This document shows, piece after piece, positions 7,301 to 9,418 of a stretch of 9,418 nucleotides of DNA. This DNA comes from Anaerolineaceae bacterium (GTDB lineage: Bacteria; Chloroflexota; Anaerolineae; Anaerolineales; Anaerolineaceae). The position numbers and the translations under genes were made by a program. Position 1 is the stretch's first letter. Each line of letters opens with the position of its first letter. Under the pieces are notes generated by a model that saw only the letters and a list, made by a program, of their open reading frames with translations, had not been told where the DNA came from and did not search any database. The stretch lies in NCBI GenBank assembly GCA_021107195.1, contig JAIOTF010000112.1, positions 1-9,418 of the forward strand, in the 5' to 3' direction.

Positions 7301-7639
7301 GATCACCCCATCATCGGGTCCATAATCCAACACAATGATATCGTCGCTTTGATCGTTTGCAATGTATGCCGGAACAGCCGCGACAGTATTCTGGCTGCCA
7401 TTCTCCTGTTCTATATCGGGAGCATAGTCCACAACCGTGCTCTGGTTGTTATCAGACCACTCTTTTTTAGCATCCTGGTGATAGTATTGGGTGACATCAG
7501 GAACGTCCACAACAATGCGCCCCTGCTCGGGGCGTTCCACTGGGCCGGCTGATACCGGCTGTATGATCCCCCATATCAATGTAAAAAGAATAGCAGAAAC
7601 CGCGCAGCAGCGAAGAACGCCCAGACCTCGTTTTTTCAT
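4331..7639 (-). CDS. Large secreted/membrane multidomain protein, possible polymorphic effector, 1102 residues
   Basis: I do not recognise the whole protein. Layout: a signal peptide (residues 1-31, basic start, hydrophobic core, cleavage likely after VSA); an acidic linker (35-110); a beta-rich region (110-285); a Gln/Glu/Pro linker (290-312); an Ig/PKD-like domain (316-408) with Cys325 and Cys337, which could form a disulfide; a hydrophobic segment (424-447) that may cross the membrane; a long charged helical/coiled-coil region rich in Glu, Arg and Gln (450-580); a second hydrophobic stretch (590-623); a helical region to about 840; and a C-terminal domain (850-1102). The last part carries GTG (866-868), DWD (882-884) and several histidines (933, 951, 953, 977, 1016, 1018). 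The ATG at 7639 has a strong ribosome site (GGGAGG, 7645-7650). It heads a coupled trio with the 399- and 163-residue genes. The architecture (export signal, surface domains, long spacer, distinct C-terminal module) recalls polymorphic toxins, but no toxin family is identified. Confidence 0.9.
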   Translation of the reverse strand: MKKRGLGVLRCCAVSAILFTLIWGIIQPVSAGPVERPEQGRIVVDVPDVTQYYHQDAKKEWSDNNQSTVVDYAPDIEQENGSQNTVAAVPAYIANDQSDDIIVLDYGPDDGVILYGSLTWYNFSDGGGGDGVRYPHDLRLQHPEIEIETLLLEIDFNQMSMSGTMKISGVDDGSSHSNLSEGEHYYAAGTAVISFQDVSLVWEDEYERWRLEGGSGEAQIALEGSYYRISLVSGGTDLSDEGSTSGSVPLRNISGILDDKLILEIDHHCPAVEESLGAILEIHTPQINLSNPQGEQPQQEEQPQLEEAPDLSDSLNAPFSISAGCDASLASGQDIDCSLNIQRNSEDIGPLTVVWIMDGYVASEEQVLGDYSSFHFPNPPPGTHTVQVQVVDNTTGNVRVAAMDVEVGGFASPDEAPDRIPAGAQTASAMGTTALIGAWLWAEWMAAKANSLTDERRDAKEAKERQAWYENQMARNDEVRARQQARQREEEANQNALEGEWKRYRGGLLETVKKHEKSKHLVDLLDDLQEVVYRDGKWDADGLQRLERMINSRLVLDREDEARAEWERVWDFNKRQEAEVNSILRSHKMSALEVGADLLTLGASNLIFMPTKAFISAIYARRRAMMLGKTGTDAAGSVIKEAGLSLLLDYISGKGPRPATPKVIGKATIKYLEKRINVRAERGIAALQDDPEMPVHLWQGTGEKLGVVPKLAAKLPVVKSSWGNGAQTNLASPVYRPPGNNALMRVGMENGLDRISQIDTGLADNVRRILDEGAQVDPHINNVLSPGNPSYTLTPQDEIARNLINNASYKEAVQDGLVPNRVQQAVYQTRDKVARNAAAEAFRALDNIDLNGQSASSYLKNVTVTGTGARPLNPQAVGGYADWDATVIAQDSNLVGSAGRQAEELFKAHFDDALRQAGVNADTAEVSMFSGVHASPDVPVSVGYNSEGLAHWHKMDMACEGQSAVRLEDGGVMFNAHPDAAPMQETLMKEFGQMEAAPRFQTVSGDVTADARRLVHCHVNAQISETGGPIDPLAVLRQEGKHAPRVWKASNAGSGADMPGWMDDVMRLKNDPNYYLSGDKLEEVWKNYTEYMGLPPNLGGEG

Positions 7640-7665
7640 CTATCCCTCCCCGGGTTTACTGAAAT

Positions 7666-7887
7666 TTAATCCAGTTCCACCCGCAGTGATTGAATCGCCG
7701 CATCCAAATCTGCCAACTGCGGCTGGTATCCACCTGGAGAAGCAGCCAGATCTGCCGCATAATCCATGACATATTCATTCAATGCTTCTATTTCCGTCAT
7801 CACATCAAGCGGAAGCTCCCAGTCATCTTCGCTGAGAACTGTATGGCTTCAGTTGGGACTGCATCCGGAACGGTTACTGCATTTCAT
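7666..7887 (-). pseudogene. Decayed small gene; C-terminal remnant
   Basis: An open frame from 7848 to the TAA at 7666 encodes protein-like sequence (EDDWELPLDV, then EALNEYVMDYAADLAA and QLADLDAAIQSLRVELD). It ends 26 bp before the 1102-residue gene. It has no plausible start with a ribosome site; the only in-frame ATG, at 7800, lacks one. In the same frame, beyond one in-frame TGA (7849-7851), an ATG at 7887 begins MKCSN, the same residues that open the 194-residue zinc-ribbon gene. The 12 bases ctgcatttcatt (plus strand) are shared with that gene's start. A second reading frame (about 7829-7883) also looks coding, with VTVPDAVPTEAIQFS, and a one-base shift near 7830 would join it to the C-terminal part. 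Internal stop plus frameshift suggest a broken gene. A functional 44-residue peptide from 7800 is the alternative. Confidence 0.45.
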
Positions 7888-7931
7888 TTGATGAAACAAG
7901 GAGCTCTACTCTTCTCAAGCCCGTATCTCCA

Positions 7932-7945
7932 GGCTTCATGAAGCC
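7932..7945. repeat. Perfect 14-bp palindrome
   Basis: GGCTTCATGAAGCC is fully self-complementary. It lies 14 bp downstream of the 74-residue gene stop on the minus strand. No U-run follows on that strand, so it is a poor terminator. It could be a regulator site upstream of the pseudogene/large-protein unit, or a leftover of lost coding sequence. Confidence 0.4.
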
Positions 7946-7958
7946 AAAAGATTCACCA

Positions 7959-8183
7959 CTAATACCAAAGCCACGAATACCAAAGCCACACACCCACACA
8001 ACAAAATAGTATCAGGATAGCCAGAATGATCACGACCAGCAGCCAGCGCGGCATCCGTTTTCGGGCTGCTGGTGCAACGGATTGGGCAGCAGGGGGAGAA
8101 GCGGGCCCTGTGACCGGCTGTCCACAATTTGCACAAAATTGATCCCCTTCAAGCAAAGGTTCCTGGCAATTACTACATCTCAT
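7959..8183 (-). CDS. Small zinc-ribbon membrane protein, 74 residues
   Basis: The N-terminus is a four-cysteine zinc ribbon (Cys3, 6, 17, 20; CSNCQEPL...FCANCG). It is followed by a Pro/Ala-rich linker, a basic RKR stop-transfer patch (41-43) and one membrane helix (about 47-70) ending in an aromatic tail WLWYSWLWY. The ribbon should face the cytoplasm. The start at 8183 is chosen over an upstream in-frame ATG at 8207 because it has AGGG five bases upstream and aligns exactly with the start of the 194-residue paralogue. Over residues 3-43 the two proteins are identical. Unlike the paralogue, this one has almost nothing beyond the membrane helix. The tail is encoded by a 15-bp tandem duplication whose second copy supplies the stop. 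A two-base slip in the adjacent GT-rich tract would extend the frame to 7936 with a hydrophobic ending, so it may be a truncated copy. Function unknown. Confidence 0.75.
   Translation of the reverse strand: MRCSNCQEPLLEGDQFCANCGQPVTGPASPPAAQSVAPAARKRMPRWLLVVIILAILILFCCVGVWLWYSWLWY
7961..7990. repeat. 15-bp tandem duplication in the 74-residue gene
   Basis: Two adjacent copies of aataccaaagccac followed by g or a (7961-7975 and 7976-7990) match at 14 of 15 positions. On the minus strand they encode the repeated WLWY of the C-terminal tail, and the TAG stop follows the last WLWY codons. The size, a multiple of three, keeps frame. It looks like replication slippage. Confidence 0.75.
8053..8171. 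repeat. 119-bp direct repeat, copy 1 (with 8795-8913)
   Basis: By my reading this stretch is identical base for base to 8795-8913, in the same orientation. It encodes the zinc ribbon, the Pro/Ala linker and RKR of the 74-residue protein. Immediately outside it the two genes differ, with synonymous changes in the Cys3 and Ser4 codons on one side and several changes after RKR on the other. Confidence 0.9.
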
Positions 8184-8237
8184 CTTTTCCCTACTTTTAT
8201 CATACATTTATCAAATTTCAATACAGTAACAAGAGGT

Positions 8238-8246
8238 ATTCTATCA
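8238..8246 (-). promoter_or_regulatory. Possible extended -10 promoter for the 74-residue gene
   Basis: On the minus strand TGATAGAAT fits an extended -10 motif (TGnTATAAT with one change). There is no good -35 box at 17 bp. Transcription would start about 48 bases before the ATG at 8183. The surrounding 8208-8340 gap is AT-rich and otherwise empty; I see no clear terminator for the upstream 194-residue gene there, so read-through is equally possible. Confidence 0.3.
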
Positions 8247-8340
8247 TTGCTTTCTCAAGAATAAGCAGATTTCGGGAGCTTTAAGAATCTCAAAGTCTGC
8301 ATTTTTATAAAAGAGACAGCTTATCTTTTTCTTTACCTAA

Positions 8341-8925
8341 TTATTTCCTCTGATAAATGCAACTTATCTCACCAGGGCACCTCTTCCGTACATCTACATC
8401 TGAAAAAGTCAGTGAACACCTCTCTATCCCGTACTCCCACTCCCCCCCGTAGGTATTTAATCCTGTTTTCGGATAAAACGGTATATAATCGTCTCCGGCT
8501 TCCTCGAGAGTTACACCGCCTTCAACAAACTCATAAGTTTGGGACACTGGAAAATCAATTTCTGATCCGCTCTCATCAAATATGCAGGTTCCTTCGTACG
8601 TATGTGTTCCCTCATGCGCCAATTCTTGCGGTGTCAAACCCTCTGAGTTATCTTCCAGAGGTGGTGTTTCAACCAAAGGCAGCGGCTCAACCAAAGGCGG
8701 CGGCTCAACCAAATAAGCCACACCAAAACATAGTACCAGGCTAACCAAAATAATCACACCTAGCACACCTAGCACACCTAGCAGCCAGAGCGATATCCGT
8801 TTTCGGGCTGCTGGTGCAACGGATTGGGCAGCAGGGGGAGAAGCGGGCCCTGTGACCGGCTGTCCACAATTTGCACAAAATTGATCCCCTTCAAGCAAAG
8901 GTTCCTGGCAATTGCTGCATTTCAT
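8341..8925 (-). CDS. Zinc-ribbon membrane protein with extracytoplasmic domain, 194 residues
   Basis: Order of parts: a zinc ribbon (Cys3, 6, 17, 20), a Pro/Ala linker, a basic RKR (41-43), one membrane helix (about 45-72) containing LGVLGVLGV, three Pro-rich hexads (LVEPPP, LVEPLP, LVETPP; 72-89), and an outer domain (about 95-194). The outer domain has Cys114, 170, 183 and 189, enough for two disulfides. It is rich in aromatic and beta-type residues (HTYEGTCIFDESG, YGGEWEYGIERCSLTF), and I do not recognise it. The expected topology is ribbon inside, Cys domain outside, suggesting sensing or anchoring across the membrane (inference). The ATG at 8925 has AAGGCGGG upstream. The gene is a longer paralogue of the 74-residue gene, sharing an identical 119-bp segment. 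Relative to that paralogue its helix carries a six-residue insertion made of two 9-bp repeat units. Confidence 0.85.
   Translation of the reverse strand: MKCSNCQEPLLEGDQFCANCGQPVTGPASPPAAQSVAPAARKRISLWLLGVLGVLGVIILVSLVLCFGVAYLVEPPPLVEPLPLVETPPLEDNSEGLTPQELAHEGTHTYEGTCIFDESGSEIDFPVSQTYEFVEGGVTLEEAGDDYIPFYPKTGLNTYGGEWEYGIERCSLTFSDVDVRKRCPGEISCIYQRK
8659..8712. repeat. Three 18-bp tandem repeats encoding Pro-rich hexads
   Basis: Three in-frame 18-bp units (the middle and right ones nearly identical: caaccaaaggcagcggct and caaccaaaggcggcggct, plus strand) encode LVEPPP, LVEPLP and LVETPP. They form a rigid stalk just outside the membrane helix of the 194-residue protein. Copy number could vary between strains. 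Confidence 0.8.
8755..8781. repeat. Three perfect 9-bp tandem repeats in a transmembrane segment
   Basis: The unit cacacctag (plus strand) is present three times without mismatch. On the minus strand it encodes the (L)GV repeats of the membrane helix. The 74-residue paralogue lacks two units at the aligned site, so the array expanded here or contracted there. Confidence 0.85.
8795..8913. repeat. 119-bp direct repeat, copy 2 (with 8053-8171)
   Basis: Identical to 8053-8171 in the same orientation, about 742 bp away. It encodes the zinc ribbon and linker of the 194-residue protein. Identity at silent positions argues for recent conversion or duplication rather than only selection on the protein. 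Confidence 0.9.
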
Positions 8926-9106
8926 TGATTACCCGCCTTTCTCATCAACTTATCTTTGGATACTTATGAATCAAAACAGAAAAACCACATTCAGGAAACT
9001 GATGCCACTTTCACCCAATCACTATCCGACCTGCCAGCAATTTGTTTACCATCAAGAAAATACCCCCTGACAAAAAGGTATATTCATCAATGACTTTTCC
9101 AAGTTT

Positions 9107-9136
9107 ATTATACGTTGATTCACCTTGCAAATGCAA
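9107..9136 (-). promoter_or_regulatory. Candidate promoter upstream of the 194-residue gene
   Basis: On the minus strand TTGCAT (9131-9136) and TATAAT (9107-9112) are separated by 18 bp. The start would be near 9100, leaving a leader of about 175 bases before the ATG at 8925. The leader holds a possible 13-codon reading frame (9011-9052) preceded by GGGGG. The rest of 8926-9190 is AT-rich and shows no other gene. Confidence 0.5.
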
Positions 9137-9162
9137 TAGGGCTTTCTGCAATAGGGCTTTCT
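9133..9162. repeat. 15-bp tandem repeat next to transposase fragment
   Basis: Two perfect adjacent copies of gcaatagggctttct (9133-9147, 9148-9162) are followed by a degenerate third agggcttt at about 9171-9178. They lie 30 bp before the first transposase-like codon and overlap the -35 box of the candidate minus-strand promoter. Confidence 0.8.
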
Positions 9163-9192
9163 TATCATCCAGGGCTTTTTTAAAGTAAAGGG

Positions 9193-9418
9193 ATTGTCTT
9201 GCTGGAACTCAGGATAGCAGGGAAAGGAAGCGAGATACCAGGAGCAGTAGAACTACTGAAAAAGGTGGATCTGCGCGGAAAAGTGGTCATCGGAGATGCT
9301 TTACACGCCCAAAGAGGGCTTTCTATTCAAATCGTGGAAGCTGGAGGCAACTACATCTGGTACGCCAAAGGCAATCAACCCTCAATGGAAGAAAACATTC
9401 GGTTATGGTTTGAGCCAG
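9193..9418 (+). pseudogene. ISAs1-family transposase fragment, 5'-truncated and cut by window edge
   Basis: The only credible plus-strand coding sequence. The frame is open from about 9184, after a TAA at 9181-9183, to the edge. It reads LELRIAGKGSEIPGAVELL, then KVVIGDALHAQRG and GGNYIWYAKGNQPSMEENI. This matches the central part of ISAs1/H-repeat DDE transposases: the K.NEIPA.. segment, the DA(M/L)..Q motif holding one catalytic Asp, and the G(A/G)DY...K.NQ block. The upstream part of the enzyme, including the IDGK motif with the first catalytic Asp, is absent, because the preceding bases are non-coding in all frames I checked. There is no start with a ribosome site. It is therefore probably an IS remnant rather than an active element; the right end is outside the window. 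Confidence 0.8.

Noticed and set aside
7932..7945. Terminator for the 74-residue gene
   Set aside because: The palindrome allows only a 5-bp stem with a 4-base loop and no U-tail on the minus strand.
8184..8207. Upstream start at 8207 for the 74-residue protein
   Set aside because: It has no ribosome site, and the paralogue begins at the residue matching the ATG at 8183.
8659..8781. CRISPR array
   Set aside because: The short repeats are tandem, lie within an open reading frame and have no unique spacers between them.

Overview
The window is bacterial: compact genes, Shine-Dalgarno sequences before most starts, and consensus sigma70-type promoters. Every recognisable intact gene lies on the minus strand. 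The only plus-strand gene is a transposase fragment at the right edge. Phylum cannot be proven from the sequence. The overall look (mid-GC coding, many zinc-ribbon/membrane hypotheticals, a GntR-ribokinase-nucleoside hydrolase cluster) would fit an Anaerolineae-type Chloroflexota or a mid-GC Gram-positive lineage. This is a tentative inference.

Region 1 (about 1-2541) is a nucleoside/ribose salvage operon read right to left. It runs from a GntR/HutC-type regulator with a UTRA domain (1705-2448), through a ribokinase-family sugar kinase (754-1665), to an inosine-uridine-type nucleoside hydrolase (690 down to the left edge, C-terminus missing). The hydrolase would release ribose from nucleosides and the kinase would phosphorylate it. 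A near-consensus promoter (TTGACT, 17 bp, TATAAT) sits upstream of the regulator. A 16-bp inverted repeat just downstream of it is a good candidate autoregulatory operator.

Region 2 (2575-7639) is a tightly coupled three-gene operon of unrecognised function. It encodes a 1102-residue secreted or membrane-anchored multidomain protein (signal peptide, beta-rich region, Ig/PKD-like domain, hydrophobic segment, charged coiled coil, His-rich C-terminal domain). Next come a 399-residue soluble protein with a C-terminal zinc ribbon and a 163-residue multi-pass membrane protein. Both junctions overlap (ATGA and TGATG), and a hairpin with a GAAA loop follows the last gene. This is the most likely place for an undescribed system. 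The C-terminal domain of the large protein could be an effector, but I do not recognise it.

Region 3 (7640-8925) holds a decayed gene fragment and two paralogous small proteins, each a zinc ribbon followed by one membrane helix. One has 194 residues with a Cys-containing extracytoplasmic domain. The other has 74 residues and almost no outer part. They share a 119-bp tract that is identical base for base, including third codon positions, while their flanks have diverged. This suggests recent gene conversion or partial duplication.

Region 4 (8926-9418) is AT-rich non-coding DNA with a candidate promoter for the 194-residue gene and two copies of a 15-bp tandem repeat. It ends in a 5'-truncated ISAs1-family transposase fragment running off the right edge. 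Repeats, a pseudogene and IS debris together mark the right third as an unstable accessory region.
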